From: Toxorhynchites rutilus septentrionalis
Taxonomy: Eukaryota; Arthropoda; Insecta; Diptera; Culicidae
Assembly (NCBI RefSeq): GCF_029784135.1
Contig: NC_073745.1
Span: 81,431,910-81,495,909 of the forward strand
Direction: 5' to 3'
DNA length: 64,000 nt
Of this stretch, positions 1 to 9,439 are shown one piece after another. A program made the translations under genes and the position numbers. Under the pieces are notes generated by a model. It searched no databases. It had not been told where the DNA came from and saw only the letters and a program-made list of their open reading frames with translations. The number at the start of each line of letters is the position of its first letter. Position 1 is the stretch's first letter.

Positions 1-18
1 TCCCTAGAAACAGTAGGC

Positions 19-192
19 GTGTTTGGTTTTGCTAGTTTGAATTTAGTCAAAGCAGGGATGGCGTCGAAACAGCACGTGTTCCGCGAACGCATTGTACGAT
101 TCTACGAAACGCATTTCCAGCAAGGAAAAAAGTTCACGGTGGCACATTTTAAGGAAGAAAATGTACCTGTCGGTACGGTAAATCGTATAAAT
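19..192 (+). pseudogene. IS630-Tc1-mariner (ITmD37-like) transposase, N-terminal fragment
   Basis: An ATG at position 58 begins a basic stretch (MASKQHVFRERIVRFYETH, then a KKFTVAHF segment) that reads like the first helix-turn-helix of the DNA-binding region of mosquito DD37E-type transposases. About 44 residues are recognisable. Homology stops near position 190, where the sequence turns into unrelated AT-rich DNA, so the catalytic domain is absent. The open frame also runs upstream of this methionine, but the first 15 or so residues look unlike the family. The window starts here, so the left terminal inverted repeat cannot be seen. A catalytic-domain fragment of a related transposase lies 25 kb away at 25.5 kb; whether both come from one disrupted copy cannot be decided. 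Confidence 0.55.
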
Positions 193-202
193 TTTTTTAT
201 AT

Positions 203-1260
203 GTGATTGAAAAAATTCTCATTTTTTATTTAACACCCGTTATGTTCATCTCTATCTATGAAGATAAGAAAGTTATATATTTTATTTCATCGACAGTTTT
301 GGTCACCTTATGTTTACAACATAGAAATGAACTCTCTATCATATGTAACAATTTTGTCGAAGACAGTTTTTGTCTAGAGAATAAATATATCCCACATAGT
401 TGTTTATAGCGCTTTCTATCTATGTTGCATTAGGGTATCCATGAAAAAACGTGTTTTTTTATTCTAACTTTTGTATTTTAAATTCTACATCAAAATTGTG
501 TTCGTTCGATAGAGCTTATTAATACCAACATTTTGCGATGCAGAACTTTTCAGTATCTTAATTCTGCTCAGAGTTATTGATGGGTTTTCACCAAAAACTT
601 ATGATTCCAATTTCAATTTACTCAAACACAAAAAATAACACAGGTTTGAAATTCACATTATGTAGAGTGAAACTCATTCTTTCAAGTTCCGGCAACAAAC
701 ATTTTTGATGTTTGCCCAGAAATAATGACAAACAAATGAAGAGAACGTATTTTTGGGAAGACATATCAATAACTTTGAGTGCAGTTGAGATATTGACAAA
801 TTCTGCATCGCAAAATGTTTGTATTAGTATGCTCTAAAAATCTTTCGTAGACAGTTTGTATGTAGAATTTGAAATATAAAAGTTAGATAAAAAAATATAT
901 TTTTTTCATGGTGACCCCAACGCAACCTTAAAAAAGCGCTGTATCGATTATTTCAAGAGATAAAAAAAACTTTGTTCAACAAAGATGTCTCAAATAACTG
1001 AGACTACAACATTGTGGAACTATGTTTACCTCTATCTATACAGATAAGAAAGCTACATTTTTATTTCATCGACAATTTTGGTACCCTATTTTTGATAACA
1101 TAAAAATGAGCGCTCTATCATGTATATGTAACAACTTTGTCAAAGACAGTTCTTGTGTAGAGAATAACTGTCGAGCTCTAAATGCATATTTCCACTTTAA
1201 TGCACCTCCTGGACCATTGTGCATTGGAAGACTTTACAGGGAATTTTTTTTCTAACAACA
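203..1260. repeat. Fold-back repeat with flanking direct repeats
   Basis: Positions about 407-600 and 760-945 are diverged inverted copies of each other. Each arm contains the CATGAAAAAA edge, an ATTCTACAT block and the segment ending TTTTGCGATGCAGAA. They are separated by a spacer of about 160 bp. Outside the arms, 230-400 and 1013-1180 are direct copies sharing CTCTATCTAT, TTATTTCATCGACA and TAGAGAATAA. The short open frames here match nothing. This looks like an old non-autonomous DNA element, but no clean target-site duplication was seen. Confidence 0.5.
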
Positions 1261-2120
1261 AACTTTTCATGTCTTCTTTGAACTAATCCTAATTTTGTTT
1301 AAAGTCAAGGTAGCGGTATGGTGTATTCGACAAAATTTTAGCTCTTATTAAAATATGAATTTTCGTTTAAGACGTCAACTTTCTATCTTTTGTAGTTTCT
1401 GGAATATAACGAATTCTTGTATGAAGACTCCTGAACAATAATGTTTTATTCGTAACATTTTTTTGTGTGAAGTCTGGCGTTTGACGTGTCTCTAAATAGA
1501 AAAAAAGTTAGCAGAGTATGTAAAATGTAAAAAAATGTTACAAATTAAACATTAATTGTAATTTCCAAAGAAAAATATGAAACAGTCGTTATTCGAAAAA
1601 AAATTTCCCTGTCAAAGTGCCCATCTTTCGATGCATGGATGACTTGTTAGAAATTGTATGGGCTATTCATATCTCTTTATTCAGAATTTGAAAAAATCTG
1701 TTTTCGAGAAAAATGAATTTTAATTTTCTTTTTTTTTTCAAAAATGATTTTTTTTCAAAAATTTGTTTGATATTTTTTTATGAAAACATAAGTAATATTC
1801 TACATTTCATTCATCGACTAAAATTTTGTAGGTCTAATAGATTTTGTGTCAGAAAATTTTTGAAATTTTGAGTTTTTTTTCCAACATTTTTCCGAAAAAT
1901 CCTAATTTAAAAACAATAAGATCTACAAAATATTGATTAGAGAATAAAATAAAGGAAAATATTTAGGTTTTCTTTAAAAAATATCGAACAAAAATTGAAA
2001 ACAAATTTCATTGAAAAAAAATGTTCTGAAAATTGAGAAACATTTTTCTCGAAAACGTTTTTTTTTTATTCTGAAAAAATAGACATGAATGGCCCATACA
2101 ATTTCCAACAAGTCATTATT
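1261..2120. repeat. AT-rich repeat with inverted arms
   Basis: The block around GACTTGTTAGAAATTGTATG (1640-1760) recurs in inverted orientation at 2030-2115, with the shared TTTTCGAGAAAAATG string, so 1636-2115 is another fold-back structure. A further copy of the forward arm lies at 10080-10190. No coding potential was recognised in 1261-2120. Confidence 0.5.
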
Positions 2121-2124
2121 TTTT

Positions 2125-2400
2125 GACGTAGGACTACATCTAACCGGGAGATATAGGGGGTGAAATGGAAATCTAGGCACTGAACAAGTAAGAAAAAATG
2201 CAAGAGTTGGAACGCTTATAACTCGAGCATTTCTCAATAGATCGCAAAGGTTTTTGCATCAATTGATAGGAAATATATCTACGCATCTATCATAACGAAT
2301 AACATTTCATTTTTCTTGAGATAAATAATTGAATAATAGTGAAATATCAAGCATTGTCCAAATGCACTATGTGCCCATTTTTGATTGGTCCATTTTGTGC
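2125..2400 (-). repeat. Conserved 3' module of the E1 family, copy 1
   Basis: About 270 bp running from the palindrome through TCTAACCGGGAGATATAGGG, AACGCTTATAACTCGAGC and GATAGGAAATATATCTACGC to a CCAATCAAAAATGGGC-type block (as read on the opposite strand). Six more copies lie at 15870-16144, 17611-17880, 19775-20015, 52555-52705 (lacking its end), 54395-54657 and 55121-55375. Confidence 0.75.
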
Positions 2401-2543
2401 TCCTCAAATCGTACCGACCAAAACGGGCAACCAGAGCAGCAGCGAAATAGAATGAAGCACGATTGGAAAGGAAAAAGAACAAAAATGAACGAAACATTGG
2501 TCGCAGTCTCACACATGCGTAATTCTCGAGCCAGCCAGTCTGC

Positions 2544-2580
2544 TTTAAAATCCCCGCTCCGATGCCGTAACGATCATTCT
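2544..2580 (+). promoter_or_regulatory. TATA/initiator-like promoter module P1
   Basis: TTTAAAA at 2544 lies 30 bp upstream of TCATTCT at 2574, the spacing expected for a TATA box and start site. The downstream block (ACAACATCGTTGCTGGACGA, then TGCCTTTCTCAAGGCA) is conserved at 15600-15700, 18590-18700 and 46670-46750. No open coding region follows. It may be the promoter and leader of another captured gene, perhaps histone-related; that is inference. Confidence 0.35.
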
Positions 2581-2755
2581 TTGTGTGGACACCGACTGGA
2601 CAACATCGTTGCTGGACGAGCTGGACGGCGAGGAATCGAGTGCCTTTCTCAAGGCAAGAGGGTGGAGGTGGTAGTGTTGGAGTAGAGTAGAGTAGAGTTT
2701 TCAAAGGGCCTTTCTCAAGGCTAGAGGCGAATGAACTGAAAAACTTTAAAGTCTC

Positions 2756-2794
2756 TATAATACAATACCTTCCTTCCTTCCGTAACGATCATTC
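2756..2794 (+). promoter_or_regulatory. Core promoter of H2A pseudogene 1
   Basis: TATAATA at 2756-2762 is followed at about 30 bp by GATCATTC (TCATTC at 2789-2794), a plausible insect initiator. A leader of about 70 bp then leads to the H2A ATG at 2859 within GCAGCCATG. The same arrangement is kept in the inverted copy at 15420-15515. A promoter upstream of the transcription start argues that the gene was copied as DNA. Confidence 0.5.
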
Positions 2795-2858
2795 TCATTC
2801 AAACCGTACACCACATCAGTTCGCATCACAACACATCAACAAACCAACCCAAGCAGCC

Positions 2859-3236
2859 ATGTCTGGACATGGTAAAGGAGGAAAAGTGAAGGGAAAGGCA
2901 AAACCCGCTCGAACCGTGTCGGTCTGGAGTTCCCCGCAAGGGTAGCTAGGCCGGGCGCGTTAGTACCAGTGCACCAGTCCACCTAGCCGGCGTTATATAG
3001 TTTCGGCCGTCTAAGTGATCCAGTTAGCTGGCAAAGCTGCTCGCGACGATAAGAAAACCCGCATTCGGAACAGAACACATTCGGTTCGGTGGACATCAAG
3101 ACAACAGGCAGTTGCAGCGAGTGGCAAACGCAATCGCAAAACGGCAGCTGGTAGCAGAAGAAAAAAGTTTGTTCTTTATACAATCTGCTTTGGTGGCAGA
3201 ACAATCCAGAACAAGGCGGCATCGAGGGCGTTCGAA
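2859..3236 (+). pseudogene. H2A: Histone H2A pseudogene 1
   Basis: The reading starts MSGHGKGGKVKGKAK, almost the invariant H2A N-terminus. After a deletion that removes the PVGRIHRLL region it continues as degraded KGNYAERVGA and APVYLA coding sequence, then clear H2A (VIQLAGKAARDDKKTRI) from the alpha-3 region. The frame is broken by the deletion and by stops (for example TAG within the KGNYAE codons), and the C-terminal third is not recognisable. H2A is normally about 124 residues. A histone 3' stem-loop and purine-rich downstream element follow at 3298-3334, so this is a decayed replication-dependent gene and not a polyadenylated retrocopy. The same deletion is present in the copy at 15.4 kb, showing common descent. 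Confidence 0.85.
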
Positions 3237-3297
3237 ATGGATTTTTTCAAAACCACGAGTACAAAGTTTTCTAAATTGGAACCATTCCATAAAACAA

Positions 3298-3334
3298 GGC
3301 GCTTGTCAGGGCCATTGAACCTTTCAAAAAAGAG
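3298..3334 (+). promoter_or_regulatory. Histone mRNA 3' stem-loop and downstream element (H2A 1)
   Basis: GGCGCT-TGTC-AGGGCC at 3298-3313 is one mismatch from a perfect six-base stem with a four-base loop (canonical loop TTTC). It is followed after about 11 bases by CAAAAAAGAG at 3325-3334, matching the purine-rich site that pairs with U7 snRNA. The downstream element is removed from mature mRNA, so its presence indicates DNA-level copying. Confidence 0.75.
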
Positions 3335-3531
3335 TTTATGAAAAACAGTTCAATGCTTTCTAAAATAATATCCAAAATAATAATAAAACACAAATTGATT
3401 TTTTCATAAATTGTTTGCCAGGATCTGATGAGTATGTGAATTTGGCAGTTGTTCTGAGCTTATTGATAGTTGGGGACTTTCCTGATTATTCAATTTTCAT
3501 CAATTCTTAAATTGTTTCCAGATTGAAAGTA

Positions 3532-3751
3532 CAGTAATTTACAATTAGTTCGACATTTAGCTAATTGGACGGACATATAATGCGACTTATTTAGTTGGAC
3601 ATTTTTGTAAACATAGAGATCCAAATTATGACCCCACATTGAAAGTCGACACTGTACCACTGTCATCGCAAATTTTCAATTACAGGTTAAAATCGCCTCT
3701 AATGCGACACTGAGTGGTGCTTCGACACGTCGCGTTAAATGTAATTTACTG
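3532..3751. mobile_element. pogo/Tigger-like MITE, copy in E1
   Basis: Termini CAGTAATTTACAATTAG and the inverse of CAGTAAATTACATTTAA face each other and are flanked by TA on both sides (3530-3531, 3752-3753). There is no coding capacity in 220 bp. The same MITE sits at the equivalent place in the inverted copy (14534-14745), so it predates the duplication of the host element. Confidence 0.7.
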
Positions 3752-3908
3752 TACAACATGTCACAAGCAGAATGGGAAGAAATTTCCCAACTGTGAAAGC
3801 TGTGGCGAGTGGCAAACGCAATCGTTAAACAGGAAGCTTTAGCCGAACAAGATGGGGATATCGAGTGATAACCAAACAATAAACTCTTTAGATTAAAGAT
3901 AATTTTGT

Positions 3909-3924
3909 GATCCTGAAAAGGACC
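3909..3924 (-). promoter_or_regulatory. Histone-type stem-loop on the minus strand
   Basis: The minus strand reads GGTCCT-TTTC-AGGATC (five Watson-Crick pairs and one G-T), with CTAAAGAGTTTA downstream resembling the U7 site. It lies about 50 bases past the H2B-like codons that flank the Jockey insertion, where the end of a minus-strand H2B gene would be expected. Confidence 0.55.
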
Positions 3925-4201
3925 CTTTTTAGCCTGCATGTGAATCCAACAAGCGAACAAATCGTAATGAATGTATTTTTTTTTTTTGCAAAAATTCATT
4001 TATATTTCTAATACGTTTTTGGTTAATACAAAGTTCTATACATTTTAATTGGCCAGCTAACGCTTCACATCTTTGTTCATATTAATTTGCATAATAGAAT
4101 GCTAGGTACTGTTTGTATTTACTATATCTAATTTTTTTTTAATGATAAACATTTGTATTTTTTTAATTGTTATAATAAAACTACCTACTTAACCTAAGAC
4201 C

Positions 4202-6877
4202 TTAAACTACTATATACAAATTCCGTACAATTTCATGCACGGAATAGGAACACCTCTCTCCAAATTTTTGTATGACGTTGTCAAACTTTATTTCTAGGGT
4301 ATCCAGACAGGCTCTTTCATGAACCTCCGTTGTTCTCATCCAGGGTGACAAATTCAGTATGATTTTAAGAATCTTGTTTTGAACGCGTTGGAGTTTCAGT
4401 CTGTGTGTCCGGGCACAGCCCTTCCAAACAGGAACCGCATATTCATTGGCAGGATAGAATATCTGTTTATAGACAGCCATCTGATTCTTTAAACAAAGTT
4501 TCGAGTTCCTGCAAATTAAAGGATACAAGAACCGAAGTAAAATGTTACATTTGTTGACGGTTTTATCAACGTGAGATTTGAAAATTAGATGACTGTCTAA
4601 TGTGAGTCCTAAATAGGTGACTTCTTTGGACCATTCAATAAGGGAGTCTCCGAACCGAATTCTCACGTTGTCAGTGGGAACAAGTTTAGGAGACCTTGAA
4701 TGCGGGAAAAGGATAGTCTGGGTCTTCCCCGCATTGGTTACAATTTTCCAACTTGTGTAATATTCTGTTAAAGCATCCAGACCGCACTGTAGTTTGCGAG
4801 TCAGAGCGCTGATTATACGACCCTTAAACATAATCGCGGTGTCATCAGCAAATTGAGACAGTGTTCCATCACCGGGAAGCGGTGGAATGTCTGCAGTGTA
4901 TATGTTATATAAAATGGGCCCAAGGATACTTCCTTGGGGCACACCTGCATTTATGTTGAATTGCTCTGAACACACATTATACAGGGACACCCGGAATGAT
5001 CTATCAGAGAGATAATTTTTAATTATCTTTATCAAATACATCGGAAAATTGTATTGATGTAGCTTGAACACCAGACCATCATGCCATACGTTGTCGAAGG
5101 CCTTTTCAATGTCCAAGAGCGCCATTGCTGTCGTCTTGGATACCGACTTGTTCCGCTGAATGATGTTAACAACTCTAGTGAGTTGATGTATGGTGGATCT
5201 TCCCTTACGGAACCCAAACTGTTCCTCAGGAAAGATACCATGTTCATCTGCGAAAGAAAGAATTCGGGATTGAATACACTTCTCGAAAAGCTTGGAGAGG
5301 GCAGAGAGTAAACTGATGGGTCGGTAACTCTTGGGGACAGAAGGATCTTTTCCCGGTTTCAGGACTGGGATGACTTTTGCTAACTTCCACACAGAAGGGA
5401 AGTAGCTAAGCTCCCAGCATCTATTTAAAATTTTTGCTACAAAAGCAAATGAGCCGTTGCTCAAATGCTTGAGCTCGATGTTAAAAGTGTTGTCAAAACC
5501 GGGGGCCTTCATGTTCTTTGATCCTCTGATAAGACCAATCAGCTCATCAGCAGTGACTTCTGACCCCTCCGGAATAAAACTTTCTGATCGTTCGACCACA
5601 GAGACTCCCTCAATGACGTCATGCTCGTGAGGACTGATGATGTTATGCCCGAGGTTGTGAGACGACACAAACTATTGCCCCAACGCATTCGTTTTTTCTA
5701 TGGGTGTTAATAAAATGTTACCTTCATGTGGACCTCCAGATGAGAAAAGCGGAGGCACAGGCTTTGGTTTCTTTTTTAGAACTTTAGTCAAAGACCAGAA
5801 GGGTTTCGAATGAGGAGGAATTTGACGGAGTTTATCACGAAATTCTCTATTTCGAAGCTCTCGAATTCTATCCTGGATTACCCTAGTCAGATTGGTATAC
5901 GTTATCTTTTTGTTCCGATCGCCAGTACGCTGGTACTGACATCGATACATATTTCGTAAACGAATAATGTGTTTGGTTGTGCTATCTATTTGGAGAGAGA
6001 TACTCACCTGATGTTGTTGAAGCGGAACCGCCCTGTCACGAGCTGTGGTAATCGCTCGTTGAAAGGATTCCAGCGCCAGGTCAATATTCTCCGGAGAATC
6101 TAAAGGCTGATTGGGAGTGATGTTGTTATCAACAACATGTTGGAACTCGCCCCAATTTGCTCGGTGATAGTTTCGTCGGGAATGATTGGCCACCGTATCA
6201 GCAGAGGCACCCAACTTAAGCACCGCCGGGAAGTGGTCGGATGACAGTTCCTCGAAGACGAGTGGATCCTCGGAAATGGCCATATTGGTCAGGAAAATGT
6301 CCAGAATAAAGTGAACTCCCGATCTGGAAATTCTTGTTGGACTGTTCGGCGCCAAGATATTGTAATAACCACTCTCCAAGTCCTCCGCAAGGATGATCCC
6401 GTTCCGGTTTTGCCTTCGGTTACCCCAAATCGCATGCCGAGCATTCAGGTCTCCTGCGATGATGTATTTCGCCCGCCGCCGTGTAAGCTTGGGCAAGTCG
6501 TTCCGTAGCAGTGCGGCTGAACCGTCCCTGATGTTGACTTGCTTAGGACAGTATGCCGCAATGATGATGATTGGCCCAATCGATGTACGAGCCTCGATAC
6601 CGATGGCTTCGATGGTTTTGAGCTGAATGTTCGGTAGCAGGCGGCAGTCGATGTTTCGTCTCACAGCAACGGCCACTCCCCCTTTATCTGCACTGGTTCT
6701 GTCGAGTCTTAGGAGCCGAAACTCCGGAAGAAAGATGTTGATTTCCGGTTTAAGGTGCGTCTCGGTGATGACAGCAACATCGATCTCCTTGTTATTGAGG
6801 AAATCTAGTAGCTCGATATGCTTGCTTCTCAGCGAGCAAGCGTTCCAATTTGCAATGCTGACAGCTTCACGGGACAT
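4202..6877 (-). pseudogene. Jockey-clade ORF2 (endonuclease-reverse transcriptase), one in-frame stop
   Basis: The frame opens at ATG 6877 with an APE-type endonuclease (start SIANWNACSLRS, then GDLNARH and SSDHFP motifs). It runs to a TAG at 5674-5672 and continues in the same frame from 5671 as reverse transcriptase: fingers with SYRPISLLSALSKLFEK, FGFRKGRST, AGVPQGSILGP, and the catalytic FADD at about residue 275 of the downstream part. The total is about 891 codons, the usual Jockey ORF2 length, with no frameshift seen. The stop follows a GQ, where related elements commonly have a second glutamine, so CAG to TAG is a likely cause. ORF2 overlaps the end of ORF1 by 11 bases (ATGTCCCGTGA), as expected for reinitiation after ORF1. 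The protein normally nicks target DNA and reverse-transcribes its own mRNA. Confidence 0.92.
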
Positions 6878-8129
6878 ATTTGCTAATCAGTGAATAAGCC
6901 GCTTGCAGCTGCTCAGGTATAGTTTTGCAGGTACGCATTATTGTGATGACTTCTGACACGAGAGTTAGCATCTCCTGTGTGGTGAATAGCGTACTGTCCG
7001 TGGTTGCACCAGCGGCCACATCAGCGTATGACATACGAGGGGTGGAGGAGTGCCCTTGATTCGGTTGAGTGGCAGCAGCTGCGAGGCGGGGCTGTGCTGA
7101 ACGACGATTGCGGACTGCTTCATCGATTTGATTAGTAGCAGGAGATGTATTGGTGTTACGCTGACTGTTGAGGGGAAGCGGGTGTAAATTTGGGACCTGA
7201 TGGCGTTGCTGGAAAGCTGGATACTCCGCATCCGAGGTAATCGGTGGGGGACGAACGTTACGCTTGCGTCTACCAGGCTGGTTGGATGTTGTCGCCTTTT
7301 GTCGGATGGTGATGAATTCAGCTCGCTTAGGGCAGGATCGGTTGGATGCTTGGTGTTCACCGTCACAATTAGCACACTTCGAATTTTGGTCATCAGCCAG
7401 ACCACAGGACGCCGTGGAATGATTCCCAGCACATTTACCACAGCGAGCCTGCATGTAGCAATTTTTGGTACCGTGTCCGAACCTTTGGCAGTTCGTGCAC
7501 AGTGTGACATCTCGGTGCTGGGGACGATACAGCTCCCATGATATAATGACGCGGAATAAATCACTGATGTTTTTGAGCGAGTTGATGTTGGTGGTGCCCT
7601 TGGCGAAGTGTACTAGGAACAGCTGGTTCCACGTGTTGTTGTTTGGGCGACGAGTCATCGCGAAGACGTTCTCCGGTTTCAAACCAAGATTGGACAGCTC
7701 AGTTTTAACTTCCTCCGGGCCGACAGGCGGTAGTCCACGTAAAACCACCTTCAGAGGTTTCGCCGCTTGCATATCATGTGTGTAAAACTGCACGCCTTCG
7801 GTTTTCAGGTAGGCCCCGACTTGTTGATACTCCTTTAGGCTGGAGCATACGATTTTGATGCCCACGCTACACAGCTTAAATCGCGGCTTGAGATGTTGTT
7901 GGGAAAGCTCAAACTCGAGTTTCACTAAGTCCATCCTAGATGTGAACAGCGGGGGAACGCGCTCCTTTTTGATGACGGCATCGTTGCTTCCAGTGTCCTC
8001 TGGGAGCACCGAATATTGGTTGGTCTGTAGCAGCTGATTTGTTTCTGCATCCGCTGGGGCAGCGGACTTAGTTCGGACCTTTTTCGAAGGGCCGTCCGTG
8101 GCTGAAGTACTGGAACGCTGACGCCCCAT
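6867..8129 (-). CDS. Jockey-clade ORF1, nucleic-acid-binding Gag-like protein
   Basis: The likely start is the ATG at 8129 (MGRQRSSTS), giving about 420 residues. The frame stays open upstream to 8225, but that stretch is F/P-rich leader sequence. The N-terminal part is basic and S/T-rich. The middle holds an RRM-like fold region (LRGLPPVGPEEVKTEL), then three CCHC knuckles in a row beginning CTNCQRFGHGTKNC, CGKCAGNHSTASC and CANCDGEHQASNRSC. The C-terminus is Q/N/P-rich. Gag-like ORF1 proteins package the element RNA into ribonucleoprotein particles. It is uninterrupted and overlaps ORF2 by 11 bases in a different frame. Confidence 0.88.
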   Translation of the reverse strand: MGRQRSSTSATDGPSKKVRTKSAAPADAETNQLLQTNQYSVLPEDTGSNDAVIKKERVPPLFTSRMDLVKLEFELSQQHLKPRFKLCSVGIKIVCSSLKEYQQVGAYLKTEGVQFYTHDMQAAKPLKVVLRGLPPVGPEEVKTELSNLGLKPENVFAMTRRPNNNTWNQLFLVHFAKGTTNINSLKNISDLFRVIISWELYRPQHRDVTLCTNCQRFGHGTKNCYMQARCGKCAGNHSTASCGLADDQNSKCANCDGEHQASNRSCPKRAEFITIRQKATTSNQPGRRKRNVRPPPITSDAEYPAFQQRHQVPNLHPLPLNSQRNTNTSPATNQIDEAVRNRRSAQPRLAAAATQPNQGHSSTPRMSYADVAAGATTDSTLFTTQEMLTLVSEVITIMRTCKTIPEQLQAAYSLISKYVP

Positions 8130-8309
8130 ATTCCTTTTCTTGGCGATATCCACCAAGCACGCCAAAGCGTGTGACGACGATTCCACCTCCAATGCGGGTA
8201 AAAAAAAGAATGGAAAAAAAACCAAAAATTAAAAACTACCTGTCTTTAGCTATAAGCGAGAGTGGAAAAAATCACGTGTTGTCGAAACGAATGACATACA
8301 CAAAATGGG

Positions 8310-8475
8310 AATGAATGTATTTTTTTTGCCATCGCTGCCTTTTAACGCTCATTCGTTCGTCTCGTTGGACTCGCCCCTCTGGCTGAGTCTGCCGATTTGT
8401 CTCTATCCTGTGAGCGTGTACCGCTAAAGTACAAAACGCGCGGATCCCAAAAAAATATCTCATTTACTTTCAAAC
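8310..8475 (-). pseudogene. H2B: Histone H2B pseudogene (C-terminal half)
   Basis: On the minus strand from about 8470, GTAAATGAGATATTTTTTTG resembles codons for VNDIFER. It is followed by degraded sequence reading [13 protein letters not shown] in the place of IAAEASRLAHYNKR, then a CAGACT...GGGGCGAG stretch like QT...PGE and AAAGGCAGCGATGGC-AAA like KAVTK. The last codons (KYTSSK region) coincide with the Jockey target site, and a minus-strand histone stem-loop lies across the insertion at 3909-3924. A head-to-head H2B/H2A pair (H2A starts at about 8555 on the plus strand) is the normal insect histone arrangement. The similarity is by eye, with many substitutions and frame breaks; the N-terminal half is missing. 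Confidence 0.5.
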
Positions 8476-8552
8476 CGTAAACCAGTGTGGTTGTACGGCA
8501 TCGTTTAACATCGCATCGCATCACATCATAATAAGAAAACAAGCTGCAACGT

Positions 8553-8937
8553 GGACGTGTGGACGTAACAAAGGAGGACAAGTTAAGGGAAAGGCAAAGT
8601 CTCACTCGAACCGTGCAGGTCTCCAGTTCCCTGTTGGTCGCATTCACTGATTGCTCCGCAAGGGTAACTAGGCCGAACAGATTGGTGCCGGAGCACCAGT
8701 ATACCTAACAGCAATTATAGAGTTTAGACCGTCGGAGTGCTCGAGTTGGCTTGCAAAGCTGCTCACGACAATCAGAAAACCCGCATCAAGAACAGAGCAG
8801 TTTCGGTTCGGTGCTCATCAAGGCAACAACTAGTTTCAGCGAGTGGCAATCGCAATCGCGACGGCAGCAGGTAGAAGAAAGAAAAAGGTTTGTTTATACA
8901 GACTGCTTTGGTGGCAAAACCAGCCACCGTAAAACAC
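8553..8937 (+). pseudogene. H2A: Histone H2A pseudogene 2
   Basis: The ATG is lost, but the sequence reads as H2A in order: [26 protein letters not shown], a stop, LLRKGN, a stop, AEQIGAGAPVYL, then degraded VMEYLAAEVLELA, NAARDNKKTRI-like codons around 8750, and loss of similarity after that. Unlike copies 1 and 3 it retains the PVGRIH segment, so it is a separate gene copy and not a simple duplicate. It lies head-to-head with the H2B-like remnant and keeps a stem-loop and an apparently intact downstream element. Confidence 0.85.
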
Positions 8938-8974
8938 GGCGCTTTTCAGGGCCATTAAACCATTCAAAGAAGAG
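8938..8974 (+). promoter_or_regulatory. Histone stem-loop and canonical downstream element (H2A 2)
   Basis: GGCGCT-TTTC-AGGGCC at 8938-8953 has the canonical TTTC loop and one stem mismatch. CAAAGAAGAG at 8965-8974 agrees with the consensus U7 snRNA target. Together they show replication-dependent histone 3' processing signals. Confidence 0.8.
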
Positions 8975-9439
8975 TTATTAAAAGTTTTTCACAATACCAA
9001 TGCATTCTAAAGTGACATAATATGACATATAATATAAACCGATTTATTTTGTTTATGCTTGTTCTTGAGCTTATTGGTGGCTGAGGTCTTTCAAATTGAT
9101 CATTCAGTTTTCACAAACCCATACATGGTTTCCGAATTAAAAGTGGCTTCAAATTACAACACATTGTATGCAGGACGGCATTAACGAATTTTCTCGGTGA
9201 CTGACGTTACATCTGCATTGCATAGAGAAATAACTAAGGAGCAACACGATGAGCTATGTATTTCCTGCTGCTCTGTTCTTATTTTAAAGGACTATAATCC
9301 GAAGGTCATTTACTGTTGGTTTTTTAGAACGCTTATAGCTCGTTTATTTTTCGACAGATCGTAGAGTTCATCTCCAAAACCTCAGTTCTTTTTCATTTTT
9401 ATTTACTTTGTTTGCGGAGACTACAAATCTTACAGTTCA

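Larger units (their letters stand above)
3988..8309 (-). mobile_element. Full-length Jockey-clade non-LTR retrotransposon
   Basis: About 4.3 kb on the minus strand: leader 8309-8130, ORF1 (gag-like), ORF2 (endonuclease plus reverse transcriptase, no RNase H), a 3' UTR of about 210 bp, and an A tail seen as a 12-base T run at 3976-3987. The target-site duplication is AATGAATGTA plus T run, at 3966 and 8310. It interrupts the histone-bearing element E1 next to H2B-like codons. The lack of RNase H, the ORF1 with three CCHC knuckles and the overlapping ORF1/ORF2 junction fit the Jockey clade. The only inactivating change seen in the coding region is one nonsense codon in ORF2, which suggests a fairly recent insertion. 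Confidence 0.9.

Noticed and set aside
2640..2720. GCCTT-TCTC-AAGGC hairpins as histone mRNA stem-loops
   Set aside because: The loop and flanks do not match the histone consensus, and true histone stem-loops are found elsewhere in the same element.
2859..3236. Functional histone H2A gene
   Set aside because: Deletion of the PVGRIHRLL region, in-frame stops and loss of the C-terminal third; the same holds for copies 2 and 3 with different lesions.
4202..8225. Endogenous retrovirus or other viral insertion
   Set aside because: The reverse transcriptase belongs to a LINE with APE endonuclease and poly-A tail; no LTR, protease, integrase or envelope was seen here or elsewhere.
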